This document shows positions 22,456-33,458 of a stretch of 64,000 nucleotides of DNA, piece by piece. The DNA is taken from contig NC_089593.1 of assembly GCF_019320115.1 (NCBI RefSeq), positions 30,983,720 through 31,047,719 on the forward strand, written 5' to 3'. How positions within the stretch are numbered: the stretch's first letter is position 1; each line of letters opens with the position of its first letter. Position numbers and translations under genes: made by a program. The notes below the pieces were generated by a model. That model worked only from the letters and a program-made list of their open reading frames with translations, made no database searches and was not told the DNA's origin. The DNA comes from Miscanthus floridulus. Lineage: Eukaryota > Streptophyta > Magnoliopsida > Poales > Poaceae.

Positions 22456-25400
22456 CTAGCCCACCATGACAACTTTTCCCTTGACACCTTTTCGTTCCCA
22501 TGGTAATACATCTTTGGGCAGGTTCTTTTTCACAGCCTCGATCTTCTTACAAAAGTATGTGAATAGCGGCATCTCATCACACTTATTGTAAGCTTCAACA
22601 TCATCCACGCCATCAACTCTGATGATATGTTGTTTTCCAGAGGCCACCACGTGCTTTGTCTTCTTCTTTGGGGGGGAGGTTACTTTGCGGGTCGGGCATA
22701 TAGAAGACTTGCGCGACTCGTTCAGCGAGCACCCAAGGGTCATCCTGGTAGCCTACATTCTGGAGGTCGATGACTCTCTGTCCAATCTCATTGAATTGAT
22801 GTTGCTTGATCCAGCGGCATCGAAACAGGGCCACCTTTATATCCCTTCCATAGTCAAGTTCCCATATATCTTCAATTATGCCAAAGTACAGCACCTTTCG
22901 CCCCACTCCATCGAGAGCCTCTATTCGGACGCCGCTGTTCTGATTCACAGATTTCCTGTCCTTTGTGTCGGTATAGTATGTGTACCCATTGATGTCATAA
23001 GCATTCCAAGACGTCACCTGTTTCGATGGCCCGGCCGCCAACCGACTGATGGTAATAGAATCTATGGTTTCTCTAGGCTGTATGTTCTGGTCCTTCAACC
23101 ATGATGTTAGGCGTTGCTTATGCTGTTTCATGACCCAATCATCTGAACGGCCATTCCTCTCGGCTATAATGATAGCCATGTGTTCATCAATGTACGGTTG
23201 CATCACTGCCATACTCTGCAAGACACTGTAATGCGCCCGACTCACCTCTCTGTAATCATTGTCGAGGAACACTTTCCTACCACTTATGCCCTTCCTAGCT
23301 AGCCTTCCCTTGTGACGAGAATCAAGATTACCAATCCCTCTCTATACTTTTAGCCACTCTTGGCAGCACTCGACGACTTCTTTAGAATTATAACCCTCTA
23401 TCATGGAGCCCTCTGGGTGTGTTCGGTTATGCATGTATCGGCTTAGAACCGACACGAACCGCTCGTAGGACCACATTTCATGCAAGAAGCTAGGGCCCAG
23501 CGCCTCGATCTGATGAACTAGGTGAATCATGAGATGTACCATTATATCAAAAAAAATAGGAGGTAAACACATCTCTAGCTGGTTCTGGGTCTCCACCATG
23601 AATTCATGTAGGTCACTCAGCTCTTGCCTGTGAATCGTCTTCTGTGAGATCTTCGAAAAGAAGTAGCACATGCGGGTGATGGCCATCTTTAGGAACTCTG
23701 GCTTTATAGCTTTGATTGCAATTGGTAGGAACATTGTCAGCATCACATGACAATCGTGAGCCTTGCAGTATGTTAATGATAGGTCCTTCATCGACACTAG
23801 CTTCTTCGGGGTCGCCAAAAACCCAGTCGGCACTCTGACCCCCCTAAGGAAATTGCATATAGCTCTCCTCTCCTCTAGGGTTAGGTTGAAGCTAGCCGCG
23901 GGAAGACTGTACTTGCCATTATCTTGCTATACTGGCCAAAGCTCTCGCATCATGTTCAGCTGCACCATGTCTTTCCGTGATCTGAGACCATCCTTTGACT
24001 TGCCCGTGTCCATCAAGGTAGCCATGAGACTCTCAAAGACATTCTTCTGCACGTGCATCGCATCAATGGCATGGGGGATCTCCAAGTCTAGCCAATAAGG
24101 CAGGTACTGAAAGAAGATCGATTGCTTCTTGAATGGTATGCCTTCGATGGGAGGTGTGCTTCTATCTCTAATCGTTCCATCCGGATTCTTCTTTCCATAG
24201 ACGACGTGTATGTTTTGGACCATTCTGAACACATGTTCTCCAATACAACGTCTCTCTAGAGGGGGTTCATCCTCCGGGATGTTGCCATAGTATCTTAGGT
24301 ACAATTTGCCGCGGTACTTGTGACCTGTCTTTAAGAAGCGCTGGTTTCTTATGTAAACTATCTTCCTAGATCCATTTAGGAACACCCATTTAGTACCATC
24401 TAAACAGACTAAGCATCCAGTCTTGCCTTTGAACTATCCAGACAGGGCAAACAGCGTGGGGTAATCATTGGTAGTAACAAATATTATTGCTTTGCATATA
24501 AAGTCCTCCCGCCGGAACGCATCGTACATCGGCTCCCCATACCTCCATAGCCTCTCTATTTCTTGCATCAGAGGCTCCAAGAACACGTCTATATCAATGC
24601 CTGGTTGTTTGGGGCCGAAGATAAGAATGGTGAGGAGAAGGTACTTCCTCTTCTGACACAAATACGTTGGGAGATTGTACATGGTCAAGATGACTGGCCA
24701 TGTGCTGTGGTCGATCATCCTCTCATTGAAGGAATTCATTCCATCGGTGCTCAAGCCGAACCGTACATTTCGTGGGTCATCACTGAATTCTGCTTTGTAC
24801 TTGGCATCGAACGATTGCCACTGGCTACAATCGGCCGGGTGTGCGATCGTATCATCATCCACCATGTCATCAGTGTAGCTTTCTTAGGGTTTAGGAACAT
24901 ATGCCTCAAGCGGTCGGTCACTGGCAAGTACCACATAACCAAGACAGGAATTCTTCTCTTATTTGCATCATTGCCTAATGGAGTTTCCTCTAGGGGCTGA
25001 GATTCTTGCAGCACCTTCTTCCCACCCTTCTTCCTCTTTCCTGTGGAGGCTTCCACCCCACTTTGAAGGTCATTGTTCTTGTACCTACTAGCCCCACACC
25101 TAGGACATGTATCTAAAGTCTCGAACGATGTGCCACACCGAAAAAGGATACAGTGGTTGGGGCATGCATGGATTTTTTCAACTCCCAATGTGAGTGGACT
25201 TATAACCTTCTTCGCTTCGTATGTGTTGGCGGGAACTGTGTTCGACTGTGGGAGCAACCGTGACATGAGGCACAACAGATCATTGAAACTATAGTCCGAC
25301 CAGCCGTACTTAGCCTTTAGGATGAGTAGCTCAAGCACAAAACGTAGCAGTGTGAAGTATGTCGGACATCCCTTCTCAGCATCATACACAGTCTTCTTTG

Positions 25401-25953
25401 ATGCTTTTGTCATCCTCTCAAGATTTTCTAGACCTCTCTTGCTCTTTTCTAATATTTCTGGTCCAAAGGCCCCAAGCATTTCGTCCAAGTTGTCATCGTC
25501 ATCTGCATCCCCCTCACGTGCTTCACCATCATTGCTGACACCACCAGCATCATCACCACCTTGTTCATTGCCAAAGCCACCACCTTGTTGATTGCCATAG
25601 TCACGATCCATTTGTTGCTCAAGATCGTCTGTGAATCGGGACAAGTATGCTTGGGTTTCAGCTTCATCAGCTAGATCATCGTCGCTGTCATCAACAACCA
25701 CTGTTTCACCGTGATGAATCCACACGGTGTAGTCCGGAACAAATCCTCTCCTAATCAGATGTTCTTTGATGGTACTCACATCTTGAAATGCAATAAGATT
25801 CTTGCAATCTTTGCAGGGACAAATAATTGTGTCACTATTCTCTTTCAACGTCGCTGTATGCTTCTCTGCGGCTTTGATGAATTTGTCCACCTCATCACGG
25901 AAAAGAGCGTCGTGTCTTAACGAACCATACATCCAAGAGTTCCTGTAGTCCAT
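22456..25953 (-). pseudogene. TNPD/TNP2-type CACTA transposase, element D
   Basis: Starts MDYRNSWMYGSLRHDALF at 25953; an in-frame upstream ATG at 26022 looks spurious. Domains in order: Transpos_assoc (CPCKDCKN, HLIRRGFVPDYTVWIHHGE), an acidic Gly-rich linker, Transposase_21 (FGLSTDGMNSF, FGPKQPGIDIDVFL, TTNDYP), DUF4218 (KAHDCHVMLTMFLPIAIKAI, HNRTHPEGSMIEGY) and DUF4216 (GIIEDIWELDYGRDIKVALF). Defects: a frameshift near 24870, TAG stops at about 24434, 23927 and 23342, and a frameshift near 22670-22700 before the C-terminus VKGKVVMVG. It is clearly diverged from the A/B transposase. Confidence 0.85.
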
Positions 25954-26785
25954 CTTATAGAAACAAAACAACCAAAAAAAGAATATTACTCGAGAATAAT
26001 TGTATATACCTAAGACACGCACTATGATAGTAGAGGATAGTTAATTAATTGACTATTAATGCATAAATATTTTAAAATATAAATTGATAGGTTCAAATAA
26101 ACAATTTCAAAGAAAACAATTAGCAACATTTAATATTTCATCCACTACCTTTCATGCAAACTCCATTCCAATTTCGTGGTAGAGGATAATTAATTAATGG
26201 CCTATTTATCCATAACTAATTAAAAACACGCATTATAGAAAGGAATCAAAATAAAAATTAAATGATAATTAGTAGCCATGGTAGAGGATATTATACACAT
26301 TAGCAACAATTAAAATCTTACACATTCACCTATATGCAAACCCTAGTCACATAAAGAAAAAAATAAAAAAGAATAAAAAACAAAATCCTAGATCTAGATC
26401 TAGATATAGGGTTTCATGACACATGCATCAAACTTCACTAATACTACACTAAAATCAACAAAGATGTACTAACAAAGGGTGCAATCTTACTTCCCTACCT
26501 AATTACCCTAGTATAGTGAAAATTAGAGTCCAATTTCACTCATAACTAGCTCAAGCTCCATGGAAGAAAGAGAAAACCAAAAATCAAATTACTCATTAAC
26601 CAACGAATTAAACTTCAAATAAAGGGTTGTAGAAGCATTTCCTTACCTTTTAGAGCCTCTTCATCAAAGGATTTGAGATCAAAACCTTCCCCCCTTAGTA
26701 GAGCAATTTTTAGGAGGAGCCAAAGGCCTCCCAACCTTTTTTTTGGGTAGAAGAGTATGTCCCGAGGTGGAAGAAGGGGTGACTG
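25954..26785. other. Leader region of element D transposase
   Basis: AT-rich, intron-like DNA between the promoter and the transposase start. No small accessory gene like those of A/B or E was seen here. Confidence 0.45.
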
Positions 26786-26800
26786 CTGCTATTTATTCGT
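26786..26800 (-). promoter_or_regulatory. TATA-like box of element D transposase
   Basis: On the minus strand ACGAATAAATAGC (TATA-like ATAAATA, 26796-26790) lies within 15 bases of the last subterminal repeat, followed by a C-rich leader. The position matches the promoters of the other CACTA elements. Confidence 0.5.
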
Positions 26801-26804
26801 GTGT

Positions 26805-27097
26805 CGTCAGTAGGGGCGGCTGGTAATTTAGCCGCCCCTACAGTAGAATAGCAGGGGCGGCTAGTGGCAGCCGCGCCTACAAAATGGTCACTGTAGGGGC
26901 GGCTGGTGATTGAGCCACCCCTACAGATCAGCCCCAACTGTAGGGGCGGCTCATGTTACCAGCCGCCCCTACAGTGCCATCTGTAGGGGCGGCTGGGCTG
27001 CTGGGGCCCAAGGACGCCCACTGTAGGGGCGCCCCCAACCCCAGCCGCCCCTACAGTAAAAATGGCCCCGTTCCTACTACGTGAATCTGACGTAGTG
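26805..27097. repeat. 5' terminal and subterminal repeats, element D
   Basis: Alternating GGGGCGGCTGG and CCAGCCGCCCC pairs, then the terminus, which on the minus strand reads CACTACGTCAG. It is less similar to the other end than usual beyond the first bases. The ACT duplication on both sides fixes the boundary. Confidence 0.8.
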
Positions 27098-27338
27098 ACT
27101 TAAGCCTTTGTTATTATTAGTTGCAAAGATGCATCACAATTTTATTACCCTTTTGCTACAGTGTTTTTCTTGATTAGTTGCAAAAACCTATTTTAATACA
27201 CCATCGTTCAATTTCCTCTCCACTTGGCACATCAACCGAGTATGTATGGAGATTACGGAGGAACTGTGCAACATGCTCAAGACTGATCGATTTATTCATA
27301 ATTTATTTCCAATATGCAAGTAGATGATGATTATACAA
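27098..27338. other. Spacer between elements D and C, no gene seen
   Basis: AT-rich sequence, possibly 3' flank of the FAR gene. No repeat or coding frame was recognised. Confidence 0.4.
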
Positions 27339-27882
27339 CACTAGTAGAGAAACGACCTTTGATCCACTTCAAAATTTGGCTGTAGTCCCGGTATTTTTCA
27401 CGCTCGGGACTAGAGAAACATTTAGTTTCGGTTGGTAGATCCAACCAGGACTAAAGGTCCCCTGCCTAACGGCTACTGCGCCAGGCTTTTGCTGGAGGGG
27501 ACCTTTAGTCCCAGTTGGAGCTACCAACCGGGACTAAAGGTTCACTTTTACTCCCAGTTTGTACCTCCAACCGGGAGTAAAAGTCTACTCCCGGCTAAAG
27601 GCTCTGTCCGGAACTAGAAAGGGACATTTAGTCCCGGTTTCTGTATACAACCGGGACTAAAGGTCCCCTCCTATATACCCCTTGTTCCTCCCCGAGCCTG
27701 AGCCACTTCGAGCTCAGTGTTCTTGCTTCATCGCCGGCCTCTCTTCTTCCTCATCACCGGTGATCACAAGATTTCTTTCATTCCTCCATCGATTCTTTGG
27801 TTCTAAAGGTTATCAACTTTATACTCTCATGTTTCATCAGTAGCTTATTTCATTTTATGGACTAGATATATCAGTAGCTTCT

Positions 27883-29094
27883 TTGGTTCTAAAGGTTATC
27901 AACTTTATACTCTCATGCGAAAGTGAAAAGGAGAAGATCAAGTTCGAGGCGGTGCAGAAAAAGACTAGACCAGGGAAAGGTGTTTCACAACTCGGACAAC
28001 AATCGCAACAATCAGTCACCCCTCTTGTCGTTCGTAATGAATATGGTTCGAACTTAGACTTAGACGTCGATTTTGAGGAGCTGGCTCGGTTTTACGAGGA
28101 AACTAGTTTGGACCTTGCCTAAGTGCTCGCTGGAGGACTATCTGCTCCGAAAGTGGATCTTTGGAAGAAATTTGAACATGGAAAGAGTCTATGCAACCCT
28201 GAGGCCTTAGGTGAACTGGCTACGCAAATGTACCTGCTAAATAAGTGGTACATGGCGGCGTGTGAACGGGGAGAGGCCTTTGTTCCTGTCAGAGTTAGAA
28301 ACCAACATTACTTCCGTGGCGATGACGTTATATATGTCGAGTTTGTAGAATTACACCAACTATGCCACCTGGACTCTCTCGACAAAAGTCTCATTAGCTG
28401 CTATTGTCTGTAAGTGTGATTATTTTCTACTATTAAAGTGTATATATATAAAGTATATATCCTCACACTATATTTTTATATATGCAGATATGAGATGACA
28501 GAACTCAGAAAGAGAAAGGATAATGATGTTGGTTTCATTGATCCAAATGTCGTATTCAAACACCCTAACCCCCCGCCTCAGTGGAAAGCTAAACTCGAGA
28601 AAAATCTCATGAGGTTCTTAGTGAACCAACAAAACAAGAACATACTCTTCCCCTATAACTTTAAGTGAGTGTTAAATAATTAATGTCGATCATATGGACA
28701 TTTGTTCAATTATTTGCTTACTAGCTAAGTTATCTCCCATATATATATGTTGACTCTAGTTAATGTTGATCATATTTGTGTATAAAAACATATGCAGCAA
28801 TCACTGGATATTGATGGTCATCGATATGACCAATAGTCACTTGAGCATCATAGACTCGTTAAGAAAAGAGCAAACAGAGTACCAAGACATGATAGATATT
28901 ATCCAAGGGTAATTTGATCTCTCTAGCAACTATATATACCCCGATCTCTTAACTGCAATAATTATTAAAGGCCAAATTAATTTTTTATTTTATTGGACGT
29001 AGTGTTTGGAAAAGTTTCATTGACGAACACCAAATGAAACATTGCAAAGCGCCACTAGATGTAATCGCACACAAAGTAAGTACTAGCTACATTT

Positions 29095-29164
<70 letters not shown>

Positions 29165-29584
29165 CAATTAACACCATGCATGCTTTCAATTCACCGGATC
29201 TTTTTTCTCGTAAAAGTGAGTTCTGAGGCAAGAACAGGGGAACAACTACTGCGGATACTATGTTTGCAAGTTCATCATGGCGTACGCAAAAAGAACTCCT
29301 GAAGAGATCCTCAAAGTACGTTATATAAATATATTCATATATTCATAATTTCTTTTGTTGCTCATATATATAAGTAATCACGTGACCAACACACACACAT
29401 ATATATATATATTAATACTTTTTCTTTAACTTTTATTAAGACTCTATGGTTGAAGGAAAAAGTCATACGACGTGAAGCAATTCAAGAGACCATAGTAGGA
29501 TTTCTTAATGACCAGGTCCTCAACCCTGTCGGCGAGTTCTACAATGACGTCAACGAAACATGGAAGCCAAACCAGATGGAGTGA
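27883..29584 (+). pseudogene. Chimeric gene: transposase fragment fused to C48 protease exons
   Basis: Exon 1 runs to 28409. Further exons: 28488-28664, 28798-28908, 29003-29075, 29217-29315 and 29441-29584, each with AG/GT borders. The first frame joins leader sequence to CESEKEKIKFE (from the transposase) and then QKKTRPGKGVSQLGQQS (from the second gene) at about 27948. The C48 signature is good: NHWILMVIDM, IIDSL, and QEQGNNYCGYYVCKF with the catalytic Cys kept. Two stops break it: TAA at 28120 (Gln position in copy B) and a TGA at the start of the fifth exon (Trp in copy B). It could encode a free protease domain if these were absent. Confidence 0.7.
29098..29161. repeat. (AT)n microsatellite
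   Basis: About 64 bases of uninterrupted AT dinucleotides inside an intron of the chimeric gene. Confidence 0.97.
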
Positions 29585-29624
29585 ATTTATTATCCCAAGG
29601 ATATGATAGAATATACAATGCAAG

Positions 29625-29665
<41 letters not shown>
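29625..29665. repeat. (AT)n microsatellite
   Basis: About 40 bases of AT dinucleotides just downstream of the C48 stop codon in element C. Confidence 0.95.
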
Positions 29666-29672
<7 letters not shown>

Positions 29673-29854
29673 CATAAAATAACGCACAATATATGTATAT
29701 GCATGTAATATATACGTTAGTTTCATACTTTAGTTTGTACAAAATGTTCGAACATTATAAACGTGTAGAATACGTATATTACTAGCAGCGTAGAATGCAT
29801 ATTCAAAAATCAAAACGAATCATCAATTGAAAATAGAAACAAAAAGAAAAAAGG

Positions 29855-30054
29855 AAACCTTTAGTCCCGGTTGGTAATACCAACCGGGACTAAAGGGCCG
29901 CCCCACGTGACCAGGCCAGGAGGCCTCTTTAGTCTCAGTTGGTCTTACCAACCCACCTTTAGTCCCGGGCGAGAAGCCGGGACTAAAGGATGGGCCCTTT
30001 AGTCCCGGATTCGTGCTCCCGGTTGGCAAATAAAGCTACAATTTTCTATAAGTA
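29855..30054. repeat. 3' subterminal repeats, element C
   Basis: Pairs of CCTTTAGTCCCGGTTGG and CCAACCGGGACTAAAGG, matching the 3' block of copy B (56478-56715) in order and spacing. Confidence 0.8.
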
Positions 30055-30287
30055 CATGTAAATATTGATATAGTGAAATGCATGTTTACATATGTTGTTA
30101 CTATGCATAGGAACATGGATAGTAGCTATTTGTATGTCTGATTACACTATGACATGCTTAGATATTTTTCCTTTCAACAACATTATGGAGACTTTATATG
30201 GAGTTGGGACCTTTAAAGGTACTATGTGAGTATTCCTTCGGCTGCTATATAGCCCATTCACTCACTTGCCATACCTTGTTCTGCACA

Positions 30288-30438
30288 TTACTTCTTCTGG
30301 CCATACTTTAGAATGCATGGTATGTGGATGTTAGAGAAATAATAATCCCAATCAATGGACGTGGGATTAAAATTAAAGACCTCGCTCTGGTCTCTACTTG
30401 TTGAAGTCTGAAGCATTGACAAGTTTGTGTCGTCGAAG
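30288..30438 (-). CDS. Fatty acyl-CoA reductase, last exon
   Basis: This is the final exon of the host FAR gene. On the minus strand it follows a CATGCAG acceptor and reads FDDTNLSMLQ, then FNFNPTSIDWDYYFSNIHIP and ends ILKYGQKK before TAA. This matches the C-terminal Sterile/FAR_C domain of plant alcohol-forming fatty acyl-CoA reductases, which make primary fatty alcohols for wax, suberin or pollen wall. The first base completes the Arg codon started by the exon at 57014-56887, so the exons join in phase across a 26 kb intron filled by copy B. The frame is intact here. Confidence 0.82.
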
Positions 30439-30620
30439 CTGCATGTAAAATAAAGAAACAAAACCAAGTTAGCATTTGTTGGTAGAAAAAAATGCGTCTG
30501 TGGTAGGTGATAGGAATTGTCTTTGTATTTCAGTCTATATAACTTCAATGGTACTTGTATATGGTAACATAATAGAGACCGATGCCCAAAGATATATATA
30601 TACACACACTGATATGTGTG
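30439..30620 (-). other. FAR last intron, 3' part
   Basis: Intron sequence between copy B and the last FAR exon. GTG at 30618-30620 is the left half of the target duplication made by copy B. Confidence 0.7.
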
Positions 30621-30945
30621 CACTAGTAGAGAACAGACCTTTGATCCTCGGCCAAAATGGGCTCTAGTCCCGGCATTTTTACGCCCGGGACTAGAGATAC
30701 CTTTAGTCCCGGTTGGTGGCTCCAACCGAGACTAAAGGTCCCTCCCAACGGCTACTGCGCCAGACAGAGGTGGCAGGGACCTTTAGTCCCGGTTGAAGCC
30801 ATCAACCGGGACTAAAGGTAGACTTTTACTCCCGGTTGGTGGCTCCAACCGGGACTAAAGGTCTCTGCTATCTCTGTCTGGCGCAGTAGCCGTTGGGAGG
30901 GACCTTTAGTCCCGGTTGGAGCCACCAACCGGGACTAAAGGTCCC
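30621..30945. repeat. 5' terminal and subterminal repeats, copy B
   Basis: The terminus CACTAGTAGAGAAC is followed by five hairpin pairs of TTTAGTCCCGGTTG(G/A) and its complement, ending at 30943. Confidence 0.85.
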
Positions 30946-31112
30946 CCATTTATATCCCGGCCGTCTTCTTCTTCCTTCCCGAACCCGAGCTCAGCACATT
31001 TTGAAGCTCACTGTACTAGTGTTCTTGCTTCCTCCCTCCATTGTTCCTCCATCCATTCCTCGATTCCTCCGTCGATTTCTTCGATTTCTCCGTCGATTCT
31101 TCAGTTGTAAAG
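30946..31112 (+). promoter_or_regulatory. Transposase promoter and first 5'UTR exon, copy B
   Basis: A TATA box TTTATAT at 30949-30955 lies a few bases after the last subterminal repeat. A C/T-rich leader follows, ending TTGTAAAG at 31112 before GTTACC. Confidence 0.65.
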
Positions 31113-31755
31113 GTTACCAATCTCATACTCTCATTTTTCACCATTGTCTTATCTCATTTTATTCACTACATATATGGTTCTTTATTATGGTTTTTTTCAT
31201 TTGTAAGCAATTTGAGCTCAAAATCACTTCAAGCTTGCATATTTACATGAAGGAAGGTTAAAGTAGCTATTAAAAACTAGTATTCACCGTTCATTTGTAG
31301 CATGCATAGCACACTTCATTGTTTAGAGATATAGAGAATTTTAGAGTTTTTAATTTTATTTGTGTATAAAATGAGAAATTTATAGTGTATTAAAAAATGA
31401 GTATAGGGACTAGTGCCTCCGACTGGTATGACAGATGCAATACAAGGCCGTGCAATAGGAAGCAAATCCGTTCTCTTTTGACGATATGCCCGAACAGCCG
31501 GGCCTGACAGATTTGGTGGTTGAACGGGTCCGTCGGCCGTCGCCGTGCGACTGTACGACAAAGAACGGCATCGATCGACCATAGTATTTTATTGTCCGGA
31601 GTCCGGTCTGGGGTGCAATGCAACGCAATGACAATTGACAATGCGTTGCTAGGTCAAAATATGGTCATTTCTATGGACTCCGCGACTAAACATTTTATTT
31701 TAACTTTTTATGAAATGAAAAACTTAGAAAATAGTTAGAAAATTATAGAAAATCC
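31113..31755. other. Rearranged leader DNA, copy B
   Basis: Leader intron sequence. The stretch 31306-31400 repeats the sequence just upstream of the GRF start (32745-32840). The stretch 31400-31680 has no match in copy A and no recognisable gene, so it is probably an insertion or duplication junction. Confidence 0.5.
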
Positions 31756-31980
31756 GTACTAGTTGAACTTGCGGACCGTGTTCAGCTCGGCGAGCATGTT
31801 CTCTGCCGAGCGGTAACGGACATCAAGGAGGAGCTTTGATTCTACGAGGGAGAGCGGCAACGGTCGTGGAAGACCGTGTTCCCTTCCTCGTAGAATCGGA
31901 GCTCTTCCTTGACCAAGTACGGTGCCGTCCGGTGGAGAAATGCTCGCCGAGATGATCACGTAAGCAAGGTCAACTAGTAC
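31756..31980. repeat. Foldback hairpin 1, copy B
   Basis: Same 225-bp hairpin as at 7440-7664. The ends GTACTAGTTGAACTTGC and GCAAGGTCAACTAGTAC pair with one mismatch. The arms include CTCGGCGAGCAT and GATTCTACGAGG. Confidence 0.8.
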
Positions 31981-31999
31981 GAATGGTTATTTATTAAAA

Positions 32000-32316
32000 C
32001 ATGTTTTTGAGCTATAAATCCTGCTGGCCGTCTTCTTCCTCCCCGAGCCCGCCCAAGAGCTTAAGTTCAAATTTAAGCAGTGTTCTTGCTCTTTCTCCAT
32101 CTATTCTTCGATTCCTCCATCGATTTCTTCGATTCCTCCATCGATTCTTCGGTTCTAAAGGTTACCAACTTCATACTCTCATGTTTCATCATTGTCTTAT
32201 CCCATTTTGTTCACTATATATATATATGGTTCTTTATTGTGGTTTTTTTCATTTGTAAGCAATTTGAGCTCAAAATCACTTCAAGCTTGCATATTTACAT
32301 GAAGGAAGGTTAAAGT
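32000..32316. repeat. Duplicated leader segment, copy B
   Basis: A second, shortened copy of 30960-31262 (GTTCTTGCT, TCGATTCCTCCATCGATT, TTACATGAAGGAAGGTTAAA). It gives copy B two leader-plus-hairpin modules in tandem. Confidence 0.7.
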
Positions 32317-32540
32317 AGCTAGTTGAACTAGCGGACCGTGTTCATTTCGGCGAGCATGTTCTCTGCCGAGCGGTAACGGACGTCAAGGAGGAGCTTTGAT
32401 TCTACGAGGGAGAGCGGCAACGGTCGTGGAAGACCGTGTTCCCTTCCTCGTAGAATCGGAGCTCTTTCGTGGCCAAGTACGGTGCCGTCCGGTGGAGAAA
32501 TGCTCGCCGAGATGATCACGTAAGCAAGGTCAACTAGTAC
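32317..32540. repeat. Foldback hairpin 2, copy B
   Basis: Fourth copy of the hairpin in the window, ending GGTCAACTAGTAC. The copies stay alike in their arms even where flanking leader DNA differs. Confidence 0.8.
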
Positions 32541-32840
32541 GGATGGTTATTTATTCACACGTCCCGATATCGTCGCAGTAGTCTGTCAGTCACCGTACCC
32601 AAACGTAGTATATATATAAATATAAACGATAATCGATTGTTATGTGTGTACACTCCCATTCTTCTGTTAATTTGCGGAAATATCATGTGAATTACTTACT
32701 TGCCGTAGTAAAAGACGAGAACACAATGACCATTAAAAATATCATTGTTTAGAGATATAGATAATTTTATAGTTTCTTAATTTTATTTGTTTATAAAATG
32801 AGAAATTTATAGTGTATTAAAAAATGAGTATAGAGAGTAG

Positions 32841-33376
32841 ATGTCAACTGCTTCTGGGTCCTCGGCCTCTCATGGGTTTCCAAAGTGACTTAGGCCGGGC
32901 CTCCCTCTCATTCCATGCGGCAAGTGTCGTGATGAGACGAAGATTGTGATGGAGTACCGAGTGAAGAAGGAGGGTCCCAACAAGGATCGTATCTTCTACA
33001 AGTGTCCGGATCGCAATGTGAGTTATTTTATCGTATTTAATGATTATGGTTAGTTTATACATATTTTCATGATGGTTGTGATTAAAGTTCTAATTTTTTG
33101 TTTTAATTTCAATGGGATGGCAATGGATGATGTTCAGGCTTCTACTGGGAGGAAGAGTATGTTGAACTCGTGCAAAAATATCTTGCACAACAGGCAGATA
33201 CGGTGGCTAATGAGGCAGTGATCCAGCCAAAGAAGCCCAAAGATGTTGCACAATCGGGGGATCTGTCTGTTTTAGTTGAGATTGGTCGCAAAATCCTTGT
33301 GCTCCTGAAATGTATTTTAGCTTTAGTTCTTTTAGTGGTAGTTGGGATTGTCTACATTGTAGCGACGCTTTCATAA
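32841..33376 (+). pseudogene. GRF zinc-finger protein with C-terminal membrane helix, copy B
   Basis: Exon 1 is 32841-33017 (MSTASGSSASHGFPK, then CGKCRDET and CPDRN). Exon 2 would be 33113-33376, ending with the hydrophobic tail CILALVLLVVVGIVYIVATL. Defects: a TGA in exon 1 after GFPK and a TGA in exon 2, both at Arg (CGA) positions of copy A. The splice acceptor AG seen in copy A is AA here. The Gln codons at YLAQQAD are intact, unlike copy A. Role as for copy A: a putative membrane-tethered nucleic-acid-binding protein, function unknown. Confidence 0.75.
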
Positions 33377-33458
33377 ATTTATACCTTTTGTGGTGGCACG
33401 CATGTTGTATAAATAATTAATTATGATCTAGGTTTTAATATGGTATTTATGTCATGTA

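Larger units (their letters stand above)
11271..27097 (-). mobile_element. Complete CACTA element D (GGGGCGGC subterminal family)
   Basis: Starts CACTACTACAGAATG at 11271 and ends ACGTAGTG at 27097. Both sides are flanked by ACT (11268-11270 and 27098-27100), the 3-bp duplication expected of CACTA elements. The length is about 15.8 kb. Genes are on the minus strand: transposase 25953-22456, then the second gene with Transposase_24 and C48 protease parts (15705-11784). GGGGCGGC repeat blocks occur at both ends and in the middle. It is a different family from A/B by both repeats and protein sequence. Confidence 0.88.
27339..30054 (+). mobile_element. Non-autonomous CACTA deletion derivative, element C
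   Basis: The 5' end is CACTAGTAGAGAAACGACC, with AGTCCCGG subterminal repeats. The 3' end is less sure: TTTTCTATAAGTA at 30054 matches the complement of the 5' end at most positions. The flanks CAA and CAT are a one-mismatch duplication. It keeps the A/B-type promoter and 5'UTR, a short piece of the transposase, and the C48 half of the second gene. Everything else is deleted. Confidence 0.75.

Noticed and set aside
20396..27097. Reading 20396-27097 as a separate complete CACTA beginning CACTATAGGGG
   Set aside because: The ACT duplication joins 11271 with 27097, and A/B show the same internal block between two genes. I keep one element but note the alternative.
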